NCBI GenBank assembly: GCA_963662175.1
Contig: OY759223.1
Span: 15,912,249 to 15,976,248 of the forward strand
From: Aradus depressus
Lineage: Eukaryota; Arthropoda; Insecta; Hemiptera; Aradidae
DNA: 64,000 nucleotides
Reading direction: 5' to 3'
Part shown: positions 20,996-30,838 of the stretch, in pieces
How positions within the stretch are numbered: the stretch's first letter is position 1
Layout: each line of letters opens with the position of its first letter
Notes under the pieces: generated by a model
The model's database searches: none
What the model was told of the DNA's origin: nothing
Seen by the model: only the letters and a program-made list of their open reading frames with translations
Made by a program: the position numbers and the translations under genes

Positions 20996-21444
20996 AGGTT
21001 AAGTTAGGTTTTATGACTCATGCCCAGGCTTTAAACTATGAGGTCATATCGCCTACTACCAGAGCGCTCTTTCGTCACTCTGGTGGACATGAGCCCGACT
21101 CTACTGTGGGGGTCCTAAATTTTGCCTATCCTAAATTTTTATTCACCTATGGTAGGGGTCTTTAATGAGTGCCTGACATCGTACAGGCTCGGGACCATCA
21201 CTTAACGTCCCATCCGAGGACGGCGAGCTTAAGTTTATTTTACCTCCCAGATAAAATAAACTAAGGCCAACCTCACATTAGGCAATTCTGAAGCGACGCG
21301 ACTGATTCTCAAGTATCAGCCATTTGAGTTGCCTGTGGGTATGATACCCGTAGGCAACTTTTCTCCTCACACTGAGGATACTGTGAAGCGACTAGGATCT
21401 CTTCAGTCTCCATCTAGCCGTGGCGAGAAGCTGAGTTGTTCACC

Positions 21445-21741
21445 ATGTCAAGTGAAGATTCTTCAAGTGATGAAGATGTCGTTGTGTCTTATTATTATTA
21501 TTATAGAAAAAGGAAAATCCGAAGATTATGGCGCCATACTTACATCGAAAGGAATGTTAACTGCAGATTATTTGTTGGTGCTAAAGAGCTGGAAAAGTCG
21601 GATTGCAAGTTCGTAGCATTCTACCGAATGACGAAAGAATCATTCCTACATTTGATTGGCATTGTTTCTCCATTCATAAGACAGAGGAACACACAAATGC
21701 GTAAATGTGTGAGTGCAGAAGAAAGAATCTTGATCAGTTGA
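21445..21741 (+). pseudogene. Harbinger transposase N-terminal fragment
   Basis: ATG at 21445 begins MSSEDSSSDEDVVV. Then RRLWRHTYIERNVNCRLFV, FYRMTKESFLHLIGIVSPFI and SAEERILIS resemble the N-terminal region of Harbinger transposases (R-R-x-W-V/H-x; F-R-M-x-x-x-x-F-x-x-L-L; x-E-R-L-x-I-x-L-R). The frame stops at 21739-21741, just after an AG-GTAATT that could be a splice donor. The DDE catalytic domain is missing, so the copy depends on other elements. Confidence 0.75.
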
Positions 21742-21831
21742 GGTAATTTATTAAATTTTTAGTAATTTATGGAATAAATAAGTAATTTATGAAATAAATA
21801 AGTAATTTATTAAATTTTTATTTAAGATTAA

Positions 21832-22113
21832 TTACATTAGTGGCATTTCATCACGCTCATCTAAAATAGTTTCTGAAAGCAATTGTGAAAAAGACATTGG
21901 TCCACGACTTTTGGGATCAATTCCATCTTCACTGTGCTCTGCGGAAGTAGATGGCTCCATTTGATGAGGTGTGGCGATATGGGGTTCACTAGCCATGGCG
22001 AGGCGACGCAGGAGACTCAAGAGACGGGCGACCTTCCTAGCAGGTCGCCTGAGTTTGGTAGGATACGCGTCTCCTGGGAGTGGCGTCGTTTGTGTCTCCC
22101 CACCACTCAACAT
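21832..22113 (-). CDS. Second Harbinger ORF fragment (unknown, possibly DNA-binding partner C-terminus)
   Basis: A 93-codon frame from an ATG at 22113 to a stop at 21832, convergent with the transposase fragment. It is Ser/Thr/Glu-rich in the middle and ends FSQLLSETILDERDEMPLM. No domain is recognised by eye. Harbinger elements usually carry a second Myb/MADF-type gene, and its position inside the TIRs suggests it is a remnant of that gene. Its N-terminal third overlaps the right TIR region and is probably chance. Confidence 0.4.
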   Translation of the reverse strand: MLSGGETQTTPLPGDAYPTKLRRPARKVARLLSLLRRLAMASEPHIATPHQMEPSTSAEHSEDGIDPKSRGPMSFSQLLSETILDERDEMPLM

Positions 22114-22310
22114 AGGAAGTGACGACTAAGATACCCTTAAGTTACTTGGGGATCGGTCGCTTCGCTTCGGAATTGCCTAATGTGAAGTTGGCCTAAGGGC
22201 CTCGGTTGGGTTTCGAACCCACGATCTTGAGCTTAGAAGACAAGCACGCATACCACTGAGCTACCGGCGCCCTTTCATTATTTGTATATTATACTTATTT
22301 AATCATAGAT

Positions 22311-22355
22311 GTACCACTGATGAAGACGTTGTTGCGTTGAAAACTGGTTCTGGTC
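22311..22355 (+). ncRNA. Hammerhead-ribozyme-like fold in family K arm
   Basis: Stem I strand ACCA (22313-22316), core CTGATGA (22317-22323), imperfect stem II around ACG/CGT (22324-22338), and GAA (22339-22341). Then stem III AAC/GTT with loop TG (22342-22349), C at 22350 as cleavage-site base, and TGGT (22351-22354), which pairs with ACCA. The core bases are all present. Stem II has a bulge. Activity is not shown. Confidence 0.45.
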
Positions 22356-22374
22356 TATAATAAAACAGTGGAAA

Positions 22375-22698
22375 GACTATTTTATTACTACGAGAAATTT
22401 CGTCCCACAAAATATCTATTACATATGAAATTTAGTATCATGATTGTCCAAGTTGTGCTTAAAATAGGTAAATCTCAGGGAGAAAGAAAAAGATAGAGAA
22501 AGAGAAAGAGAGAGATATAGCGAAAACATAGGTGAATAATTCGGACTGGGGAAGTACATTGTCGATGATCTTTTGTAATTGTTTTTTCTTTGTCAACAAC
22601 AAAGTCGTACGACATATATATCAACTTGTACACACAACCCACCTCCGATAGCCCACATCTCTTTGACCAACTGTGTTGTACCTATAGCTATAAAATTT
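22375..22698. other. Gene-free stretch with a purine run and family G edge
   Basis: GA-rich run at 22470-22515 and a family G phrase (GACTGGGGAAGTACATTGTC) at about 22545. The TSD of the next SINE is at 22688-22698. Confidence 0.35.
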
Positions 22699-22924
22699 TG
22701 GAGGGCGCCGGTAGCTCAGTGGTATGCGTGCTTGCTTACTGAGCTCAAGTTCGTGGGTTTGAAACCCGGCCGAAGAAAGACCTCTATCCTAGGTTAATAA
22801 AAATTCAGGGTAGGCAAAACTTAGGACTCCCGTAGAGTTGGGCTAATGCCCATCACTGACGAAAGAGTGCTCTGTTAGTAGGTTTATGACCTTGTAGTTA
22901 AAGCCCGGGCATGAGTCATAATAA
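22699..22924 (+). mobile_element. tRNA-derived SINE with internal deletion and target duplication
   Basis: The head is complete (A box about 22710, B box about 22757), but about 110 bp after the head are missing. The tail ends TCATAATAA. The perfect 11-bp target duplication CTATAAAATTT lies at 22688-22698 and 22925-22935. Confidence 0.93.
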
Positions 22925-22935
22925 CTATAAAATTT

Positions 22936-23670
22936 CGTGTCAATACATTCATTCGGCATTTATTGGGTTTTTATGTTAACTCCCTCTCCCTAATCCCCAC
23001 TTCCCTTCGACTGATTAGGCTGAAAAGCAATAGGTGTGCTTATGGGGTTCTGTATGCATACAGATACTTTATTTCTATTCGGAGTTATTGTGTTCACTGA
23101 AATAAATAAGCATGAGAAAAAAAAAGAAAGAATTTAATACATTGCTAAATTCCAAGTGTTGAAAAACATTTTGGCGGCATGGGGAATGAGGAATTAAGGC
23201 TGGTAGTCAATGAATATAACCAATTATTCCCTGTTACCGCAGGGGGCCGATATGACTGAAAATGATTAGGTTCCGTAGGTTTTACATATACAAATTTTTG
23301 AATTCTCCGTTGAAAACTCAACAATGAATTTTTCACAGATTACATACTTTGTATAGTTGGGGAATTAATTAATAATAAAATATATCGTCGGTGAAACACC
23401 GGCTATGTGATTCCCATTTGTGTTATTATCCAGAAATCATGGAAGACGACAGATGATTTTTAGCCAAATTTGCTAAGGGAAGGAAAGGATTACGGGAAGG
23501 CTATCAATATAATAGGGACGGCAATCAATAATTTTCAGAAACCACAATTAAAGTCAATTATTGATATTTAGCCGAAACGGTTGACTGGATTTGGAGGGAA
23601 AGCGAAAAAGGAATTGATTAAATCGTGCTGGGGAAGTACATTTCCGGTGATTCACCGACAATATTAATCC
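22936..23670 (+). repeat. Family G dispersed repeat, fragments
   Basis: Positions 22936-23380 hold the ATTCATTC..GGCATTTATTGGG and TTGAAAACTCAAC..TTTTTCACAGATTACATA blocks. Positions 23385-23400 and 23637-23660 hold the palindromic GGTGAAACACCGG and CCGGTGATTCACCG boundary motif, with TGGGGAAGTACAT beside the second. Confidence 0.55.
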
Positions 23671-24264
23671 TTAAGAAATTAACAAAGAACAAAAAATAAT
23701 TAATATTTAATACATAAACTAACCTTCATAGACATGTTGACAAAGTATTAAAAACTGGTGGATGGCTACATGCCGGCACGCGAAGAGCGTCAAAGGAGTA
23801 TTTTCGCCGGCAACAATACACAATGTACACAGAACAGAGGCTGGGGGAGAACTGAGATGGAGTTGGCAATACCAATACAGAGAGGGGTCGTGGGAGGGGG
23901 GGCTGCGCAGAGAGAGAAAACACCGGAGCATCTCCGTCCTACTAACCCGCATCACACCACTCCTTCCTCATTGTTTTCACTGGGAATTTAATGTTTTCAC
24001 TGGGAATTTAATGTTCCCCGATATCCATATTCCAAAAAATGAATGTGAAAGAATGTCGTTGGTGAATCATCATGTACTTCCCCAGAACCAAGCTGTCTCA
24101 AAAATCAATTGTCTGTTTGGGATAAAAATCTATAGAAAATAAAGAAAGACTTTAAGACTTTTTTTTTTTTTTAAATCCTTCATACAATACCCAATGCACC
24201 TTATTACATCTCCAACAAAGCCTTTCACACTGATTTCAATATTCCCTTTATCATTGAATTATCA
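23671..24264. other. Unrecognised GC-richer stretch, then family G edge
   Basis: Positions 23750-23970 are GC-rich, with overlapping frames on both strands and no recognised protein. A 20-bp phrase, TGTTTTCACTGGGAATTTAA, is directly duplicated at about 23972-24012. Positions 24045-24120 are family G. Confidence 0.35.
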
Positions 24265-24527
24265 GAGGGCGCCGGTAGCTCAGTGGTATGCGTGCTTGTC
24301 TTCTGAGCTCAACAACGTGGGACCGAAACCCGACCGAGACCCTTAGTAAACTTAAGCACGCCGACCTTCGGGATGAGACTTTAAGCGATGGTCCCGAGCC
24401 TGTACGATGTCAGGTTAAAGACCCCTAGGCCCTAGGAGAATAAAAATTTAGGGTAGGCAAAATTTAGGATTCCCATAGTAGAGTCGGACTCATGTCCACC
24501 AGAGTGTGCATGAGTTAAAATAACTAA
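24265..24527 (+). mobile_element. tRNA-derived SINE, internally shortened
   Basis: Head intact except that the B box is mutated (GGGACCGAAACC instead of GGGTTCGAAACC), so this copy is probably not transcribed by Pol III. The region after CACCAGAGTG is deleted to GCATGAGT. Tail AAAATAACTAAATA. Confidence 0.88.
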
Positions 24528-24720
24528 ATATAATTTCGTGATGATACATTGATTCTATCGGGAGTTATCATACTCACAGACAAACAGATTTTTTATTTTT
24601 TTTTTCATTTTTGGTTTCGAAGGTCGGAAAACATGAAATTTCCATGAAAACTCCGCATCGAATTTTTCACCGATTACATAATTTTCTCTAAACTTTGTAT
24701 TATAGGGAAAGTAATAATTA
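24528..24720 (+). repeat. Family G, 3' block
   Basis: Continues the family directly after the SINE: ATTCTATCGGGAGTTATC, AAACATGAAATTTC, AACTCCGCATCGAATTTTTC, ACCGATTACATAA. Confidence 0.6.
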
Positions 24721-25037
24721 TAAATAAAATATATAATACGGATTTAGACAAATTTACAGCTTATATTTATGAATTAATCAAAAATCCCTTCTGAAGTTGT
24801 AGAGATTACTGAGAGGCACATTATATATTAAATACATTTTAAATTGTAAATTTTACATTTATATATTAACTACATTTACGTCAGACGTTGTTATGCACTG
24901 TGTTTGTCTGAACTGGTTCAGGTTTCTATACTGACCCTGACGCTATGCCTCCGGCGGGGATGTACAATGAACAATAGAATCCCAGTGAATAGGCTGAGGG
25001 TTGGAAGACTCACCACTGGGTGATTGATGGAATGCAG
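24721..25037. other. Gene-free stretch
   Basis: AT-rich DNA, then a moderately GC-rich 120 bp (24900-25030) with nothing recognised. Confidence 0.3.
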
Positions 25038-25255
25038 TTCCTCGGGATGGGACGTTAAGCGATGGTCCCGAGCCTGTACGATGTCAGGTTAAAGACCCCC
25101 GCCCTAGGTGAATAAAAATTTAGGGTAGACAAAACTTAGGACTCCCATAGTAGAGTCGGGCTCATGTCCACCAGAGTGACGAAAGAGCGCTCTGGTAGTA
25201 GGCGATATGACCTCTTAGTTAAATCCCGGGCATGAGTCATAAAACCTAACCTAAT
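25038..25255 (+). mobile_element. tRNA-derived SINE, 5'-truncated
   Basis: Starts in the body at GGGATGGGACGTTAAGCGAT and ends AAAACCTAACCTAA. No tRNA head. Confidence 0.88.
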
Positions 25256-25370
25256 AATAGTAAACAAGAATACTGTGTGAGACATACCATAGCAATGAAA
25301 TTAAAAATGATACTTGAATGGTACTTAGACTTTGCCAGCTATACAAAGTTATGTAACCCATCATCATATA

Positions 25371-25965
25371 CAGTGTAAACTCTATATAGCGACACGTAAG
25401 GGTCTGCTCATTTCATGGCGTTATTGAGAGTTGTCGTTACATGAAGAGAAGAAAAATATTACATTACATTTAATAGTATTTTACTATTATAATATGTATT
25501 TACTAATAAAGTATACAATTTACAAATAACAAACATTAATAACAAATAACAACGCTTATTGCTTATAGTCTGTTATCTTCGTCTGACGTTTTTGGCTGCT
25601 CCAGTATTTTAGTTGTATTTTCTTATGTATTTTATTCATATCTTTATTCATAATCACAACATACAAAAGAACGAATTTCTTAGAATCTTCGGTACGTATG
25701 ATGCCGACAGTCGAGGTAGACAATAAAGCAACAAAATAACAAACAAAAGAACGTACACAGCTGCAGTTCTTATTAATTTGGGCAACTTGAAAGTACTGTT
25801 TATTGCTTAGTAATGACGTATTGTTGTCGTTATTTAGAGTGGGTGTGATGCTACACAGAGTGTATCATTGTATGGACAACAAGGTAAACCAACCAGATTC
25901 AAGTAATTTCGATGTTTTAGGGAGTTTGTCGTTAAATCGAGTGGCGTTAAATGGAGTTTACACTG
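25371..25965. mobile_element. Pogo/Tigger-like MITE
   Basis: Left end CAGTGTAAACTCTATATAGCG, right end the inverse of CAGTGTAAACTCCATTTAACG, with TA on both sides (25369-25370, 25966-25967). Inner phrases such as GTCGTTAAATCGAG are inverted between the ends. No transposase ORF. Confidence 0.88.
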
Positions 25966-25967
25966 TA

Positions 25968-26470
25968 TTTATTTTGTGAAATAGACAATATTCTTTAAAT
26001 GTGTTGCAACAAACAAATTTTAAGTATCATTAAAAATCTGTTGTTGATTTATGTTAATTGATTTTGTGTTGATACATTAACATTAACATCGGCAATACAG
26101 TTATTGTATTGACCCCTCTACACTTAAGGATCCTCCCTTCCCCTTCGGCTGAACAATATTAGCTGACGTCCCTTCGGGGTTTTGAATTTACATATGAAAT
26201 TTTGTGTCAATACAACGACATTTATTCAAGTTTCTGTGTTAAAATTTCCCCTAATCCCCCCTTACCTTTGTCTGGGCTTAAAAATGATAGGTGTTGTCCT
26301 TAGGTTCTGTATACATTAAAAAAATTTCGTGTCGATACATCCATTCTATTGGGAGTTATCGAGTTCACAGACAGACAATTTGTTTCCATTTTTGGAATCA
26401 GAGGGTAGAACAACGTGAAATTCCGTTGAAAACTCCGCATCGAACTTTTGACTGATTATCCCCCCTCCCT
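25968..26470 (+). repeat. Family G dispersed repeat, long copy
   Basis: From 26050 the internal blocks run in order to GTTGAAAACTCCGCATCGAA near 26430. The pogo MITE lies just left of it. The first 80 bp are AT-rich and unassigned. Confidence 0.6.
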
Positions 26471-26663
26471 CACTACAGCCAAAGCCAAGGGTGTTACCAT
26501 GGAAGTTACCAGAGTTTGTGGGTCACCCTAATTCAGATCAGATGAAGTATGGAACGTTTTCTCATACAATTAGTAATTTTCAGGGGTGAGTGTGGGTTAA
26601 AAGTAACGGCTAACTGAACATTTACACAAATAATATATATATAATAAAATATAATAATAATTA
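26471..26663. other. Short gene-free stretch
   Basis: Nothing recognised. Confidence 0.3.
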
Positions 26664-26943
26664 GAGGGCCCGGTATGTGGTATGCGTGCTTGACTTCTGA
26701 TCTCATGAACGTGGGTTCGTAACCCGACCGAGGCCCTTAATTTATTTTATCCAGGAGGTAAAATAAACTTAAGCGCTCCGTCCTTCAGATGGGACGTTAA
26801 GCGATGGTCCCAAGTATGTACGATATCAGGTACTCGTTATAGACCCCTATCCCTAGATGAATAAAAATTTATGACTCTCACAGTAGAGTCGGGCTCATGT
26901 TCACCAGAGTGACGAAAGAGCCCTCTGGGAGTAGGCGATATGA
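26664..26943 (+). mobile_element. tRNA-derived SINE, 3'-truncated, A box damaged
   Basis: The head reads AGGGCCCGGTATGTGGTATG with a small deletion that removes GCTCA of the A box. The B box is GGTTCGTAACC. It ends at GTAGGCGATATGA, without the last 40 bp and tail. Confidence 0.85.
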
Positions 26944-27460
26944 TGAAAACTCAACGTTGTATTTCCCGCCTATCTTATAACTGGGGAAGTAATATAAATA
27001 TAGAAAAGTAATAAAGCATCAGAGTACAGAGTAATAAAAAATAAAACTGGTTTACTCCACCCGTACAGTGTGGAGTCTAATTAGACACCTGCTCATAGCT
27101 ACAAAGGGGCAAGGATATGAAGTTTATTCACTCACTGTATTCGTGTAAATAAGTACTTAAAGACTGTAATAACTTCACATGTAATAAATGTATCTACACA
27201 GAATTTTATATTTAATCTAGAACTCCGTAGGTACAACACATATCAATTTTGCGCAGAATTGGCCATATGGAAAAGAGGGATAGGCCCAGCACAAATACCC
27301 CAATAACTGCCGAAGTAATAAATCGACACGAAAGTTTATAGTGTAGTACCATATAGTCAAGCGGCCAAAGGTAGGGGCCTAACTCCAAAATCCTAATAAC
27401 TCTCGATGCATCGAACATCAATACGAAACTTATTATGAGGATTAAGAAAGTGTCTATCAG
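26944..27460. repeat. Family K block (27003-27190) and reverse family G block (27220-27460)
   Basis: 27003-27190 repeats the family K spacer (AGCATCAGAGTACAGAGTAA, TTACTCCACCCGTAC). 27220-27460 is family G in minus orientation (AACTGCCGAAGTAATAAATCG on plus). The 112-aa minus frame at 27212-27550 is a chance reading of this repeat. Confidence 0.5.
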
Positions 27461-27560
27461 GGAGCCATGGTGGCCGTGCGGGGTAGAGCGTCGATTGTCG
27501 CATGGTCTTTCACCATAGATAGAACTCCCTCCCGGGGCCATGGATGTCATAAATAACTAA
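27461..27560 (+). mobile_element. Possible second tRNA-derived SINE head
   Basis: GGAGCCATGGTGGCCGTGCG followed by GGTAGAGCG resembles a Ser/Leu-type tRNA A box. A TCGATTGTCGCATGG and a CCCTCCCGGGGCC segment follow where a B box would be, but no clean GGTTCGANNCC is present. Weak. Confidence 0.3.
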
Positions 27561-28989
27561 TAACACACTGTTATAAGAGTTAAGAGTCATGGCTAATATG
27601 CATCGTACATGAAGGCAAAAAAAAAAACATTAAGGCGTAGGCAAGGTCCACGCCGTAGATTTTCCGTGAAAACGTCGGGATAAAATCATAACAAGTGTTT
27701 TTTCATTTTTTTTTTCGATGCTGCCGTAGCTCTTGCATTAGCTCGGCACTAGGCATTTTAGGTTTTTTAAATTCCTTTTGATGCGCATATTTCGATACGA
27801 TTCATATGAGACAACTTTAATTTTATTGCAATTTAATACTGATTTTTACATATATTTCGGCGAATATTTTTATTGTTTCACTTTGAGTCCTATTAGTGCT
27901 CCTCAAGCTCTTTACAATGACACCCAAATCAACGTCCTATCTAAACGCGTTATCACGCTACACTAATTTCTAATTTTACACAACGGTAATTCGCAACAAT
28001 CATCCGCCGGCGCCCACACTAACCCGATAACGTCATAGGCAAAACAAACACTGCACAACAAACACGTACAGACATGCTCTATCCATTGTGACCTCAACTG
28101 TTGTTATCGCATTATTAGTCTCGTAGTTATTATCGATTGAAATCTGACGGTATTTTGTAACACAAGAAAGTTTGACCGGCTATCACTGTGTTTAACGAGC
28201 GAATAGACGTCTTCACTTCAAAAAAAAAAAAACGTAAAATTTTGTTCAGACGGAGTGCTAAATTTTAGTATATTAGGTAATTCGAGCTGGGGAAGTGATT
28301 CGACCGATGACTTACAACATATTCATATTTTTAGTACGTAAGGAAGTATTCTTATCGTAGGAAAATCTGACATTTTCAACTGATTTTCACGTGAATAGGT
28401 TTTGACAATTTTCGCGATTTCGATTTTGGCCGAAATCGGACGAAAATTGAGACCACTTACTTCTGGCTTAGTACATTTTACAAATTACCGTTTATATTAA
28501 AGACATAATCAAAAACCTTATAATAATATAAATATTGAAGAAAATTAAAATGCACTTCTTGTCTTTCAATGTCGTTTGTTTTTTACGCTTTCTTTATTTA
28601 AACAAAAACTGTTAGACCTAATAATTAACTGATAGAAAAATTAATTCTTATAAAAAAAATTATTGTTAAAGAAGTTTCCTAGCCGTTGACGCTAACCACA
28701 CTACCACGAAATTGTAAGAAACTGATTGTGAGGATGTTATTTTCCATTTCATTGAGTCTCAGTGTGGGCGATTTAATTCAACTCAATGCTCTCAATGTCA
28801 GAAACATGAGTCTTTAAATATGACTGTCAATAACAAACTGGGTTCTAACGTCAGCAAGAGGGCTACGTAGACCACTCAGCCATGTGCAGACTTCAATAAA
28901 ACTGTCCAAAACTGTTTGATCGATTGTTTTGCAGGGATGGATATTGTACCCATGTTAAACAAAGCCTGAAGGCCCGTATAGCAGCCACT
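27561..28989. other. Gene-free, possibly low-copy DNA
   Basis: Few repeat blocks. 28280-28310 has a family G edge (GAGCTGGGGAAGTGATTC). A moderately GC-rich patch at 28000-28200 has no recognised ORF. 28730-28960 may belong to the decayed LINE to its right. Confidence 0.35.
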
Positions 28990-29300
28990 CGCTAGTATTT
29001 ATTCTTCTATCTCTTTAACGAAGCGCAGGATCATTTCAATCCTCTGTTTCCTGAAGAAAACCTCATAGAAGATTCTCGAAGATGTGAATAACCTTCACAA
29101 CCGCCAAGGATATCTTTCGTGGTTTACTCCATCTTCTACGGAGAGGATTCGGAACAAGACCCACTACCGAGTGTCCTGTTAGATAACCGATCCCTTTTCT
29201 CAATATCCTCCAGGATAGGTCAACAAGAGTTGTTCTTTTGTTATCCTGTCTAATCAACTCTGTTGACTGCCGATGAACTGGTTGTTCGCGCCGATGAGTT
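28990..29300 (-). pseudogene. Decayed LINE ORF2 C-terminal region
   Basis: Minus-strand translation in shifting frames gives ERTTLVDLSWRIL-like text, then IGYLTGHSVVG, and later ILRFVKEIEE. This resembles the LLTGHC..L..HL and LLRFVKE phrases at the C-terminus of several LINE ORF2/RNase H regions. Stops and frameshifts interrupt it. The clade cannot be set. Confidence 0.4.
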
Positions 29301-29344
29301 TCCTTTCCGCAATACCCATTCCTCCAGCAATGTTTTGCAATGCG

Positions 29345-29585
29345 CCTGACTAATCACTAGATCCCCGGATTTCGTGCAGTAAAAAAATTAAAAAAAAATG
29401 CAATAAAAAGTCTAAAACGTGCAAAAATGTGCAACAAAAAATAAAATCCTGCCAATAACTGTTTTTCTGCGAAAATTGGTTTTCTAATTTCGACAAAATA
29501 TACAATTTTGTGCAATAAAAACCTAAACGTGCAATTTTGCCAAAAAAGTTAAAAACGTGCAATTTCGTGCAAAAAAACATTTATG
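29345..29585. repeat. Low-complexity array of a degenerate GTGCAA motif
   Basis: AT-rich tract in which CGTGCAATTT, GTGCAATAAAA or CGTGCAAAAA occurs about ten times at irregular spacing (for example near 29352, 29418, 29428, 29510, 29527, 29559). Confidence 0.5.
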
Positions 29586-29589
29586 CATA

Positions 29590-30010
29590 TTAATCAGGAT
29601 GCCTTATATTCATTTTAGTTAGTAAGATTTTTTTTATTGTAATTTGATATTGATATTCTGATTTTATTTAAAATGTAGGTTAAGAAAAATAAACCCAAAT
29701 ATTTGTTCTCTTATTCTATGTTATTCATTTTCCTTGTTAACCCATAAGATAATTTATATCTTTGGATTAGATTGATCATTTTTGCAAATTTAGAAATACA
29801 AAATGGCATCTCTTTAGTAAATTTAGAAGAAATCCAAATGAAAAATTTGTTAATTGAAATTTTTTTTAATACGTACACTTTCTTTAAAATTTAGTAGAAA
29901 ACCAGCTATAATTTCTTCAGGAAATGTGGTAATATTTATTATTAATTCAACTATTTTTTATATATTTTTTTATATAATTATTTATTTTTAATTATGACAC
30001 CTCAGATCAA
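29590..30010 (+). repeat. Family R-A dispersed repeat, copy 3 (3' half)
   Basis: Matches 1495-1860 block by block (AAATATTTGTTCTC, TTGTTAACCCA, CTTTGGATTAGATTGA, AATCCAAATGAAAA) and, reversed, 37625-38010. Confidence 0.65.
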
Positions 30011-30029
30011 GTGGAGTTGGATATACATA

Positions 30030-30419
30030 TGGAGGGTTCAGAGCACAAGTGAACCAAGTCCATCACATTTGATTCCGAGCAATTGACTCTCAAAGTTTTT
30101 TTTTTCATAATCAATTCTGAGGTGCACCGTAGTAATAAATGTCATTATAGCTGAAACGGTTGTCCTTTCATAAAATAAACTGTCAACTAAAACAATCAGA
30201 ATAATGGGTTTATGGACTTGGTTCACTAGCGCTCTGAAATAAATGAAAAACTGGGGCCAAGGACTTGATTCAAGCTGATATCAAGCTGATGGCGTTAAAA
30301 TGAACTAAGGACTTGGTTCACTGTAGCACTGAAAGATATTACTTTTACGCCTATTTAGCACGAAAAACCTCACAAAGTGAAAAAAATGGACTTGGTTCAC
30401 TTGTGCACTGACCCCTCCA
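30030..30419. mobile_element. TIR element (MITE) with iterated internal motif, 390 bp
   Basis: TIRs of about 35 bp: TGGAGGGTTCAGAGCACAAG on the left, inverse of TGGAGGGGTCAGTGCACAAG on the right, then GTGAACCAAGTCCAT in both. TA flanks each side (30028-30029, 30420-30421). The TIR phrase GGACTTGGTTCACT recurs inside near 30219, 30264 (variant) and 30310. Tc1/mariner-like by target, but unclassified. Confidence 0.8.
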
Positions 30420-30421
30420 TA

Positions 30422-30639
30422 TGTTTCATGTGCTCTTTCATTGAGTGAGACCACACTTCTTGACCCGCCTTGGGTTTATTTATTTTTATTTTTGAAAAGT
30501 GCTTAGTGTAAAATTTAATAAGTATTCTTTCATCGGTAAAATCCAGCCCTAATAGGACACGAACGTCATTGCCAGACAGCTCGCAGCTAGTTAGTTCTTT
30601 TGAAAATAGCACTTTAACCAAATTACATGAACTGTATTC
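30422..30639 (-). pseudogene. BEN-domain-like fragment, cut by a MITE
   Basis: An open minus frame reads EYSSCNLVKVLFSKELTSCE then LSGNDVRVLLGLDFTDERI and continues to MKEHMKHME. The pattern N-L-x-x-x-L-F-S-x-x-E-L-x-x-C-x-L-S/T-G, a gap, then LD resembles the start of a BEN domain (protein/DNA interaction module). No ATG is seen; a stop lies just upstream of 30639. Downstream the frame runs into the MITE at 30419 and stops there, so the insertion truncated it. It could be a host exon or a transposon-borne gene. Confidence 0.4.
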
Positions 30640-30838
30640 TCATGAAAATTCCTTAAGTCTTCTTATATATTTAGCTCCGAGTTACAAAATAAAAAGTATT
30701 TCGATCACCGGCAATGTACTTCCCTAGAAGGAATTAATTAATTTTATCTCTATTTCCAAAACAAATCGTCCATTGTGCTGAAAATCCATTCTTAAAGCTA
30801 TTTCTGAATCCTCATACTAAAATTTTGTGTCTATATAC
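30640..30838 (+). repeat. Family G, 5' block
   Basis: From about 30700: CACCGGCAATGTACTTCCCTAG, CAAATCGTCCATTG, CTCATACTAAAATTTTGTG. It continues at 31359 after the hAT insertion. Confidence 0.6.

Larger units (their letters stand above)
21265..22193. mobile_element. PIF/Harbinger element, internally deleted, 929 bp
   Basis: TIRs of about 36 bp: GGCCAACCTCACATTAGGCA on the left and its near inverse at the right end (about 22155-22193). TAA target duplication is the Harbinger signature. The left subterminal region has a near-perfect 31-nt palindrome at 21328-21358 (arms GTTGCCT and GGGTAT). It carries the start of a transposase-like frame on plus and a second frame on minus, both truncated. 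Confidence 0.93.
20996..22274 (-). mobile_element. tRNA-derived SINE interrupted by a Harbinger element
   Basis: SINE parts are 20996-21264 (tail and body; the tail reads TTAGGTTTTATGACTCAT on plus) and 22197-22274 (head with B and A boxes). The 929-bp Harbinger element separates them, with TAA repeated at the junctions (21262-21264, 22194-22196). Removing the insert and one TAA restores the normal SINE order, so the DNA transposon is the younger. Confidence 0.93.

Noticed and set aside
21329..21616. A 95-aa frame overlapping the Harbinger fragment
   Set aside because: The other frame (from 21445) carries the transposase-like motifs; this one is its shadow and begins in the subterminal palindrome.
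27212..27550. A 112-aa hydrophobic minus-strand frame
   Set aside because: It coincides with a family G block in reverse and a tRNA-like retroposon piece; other family G copies do not keep the frame.
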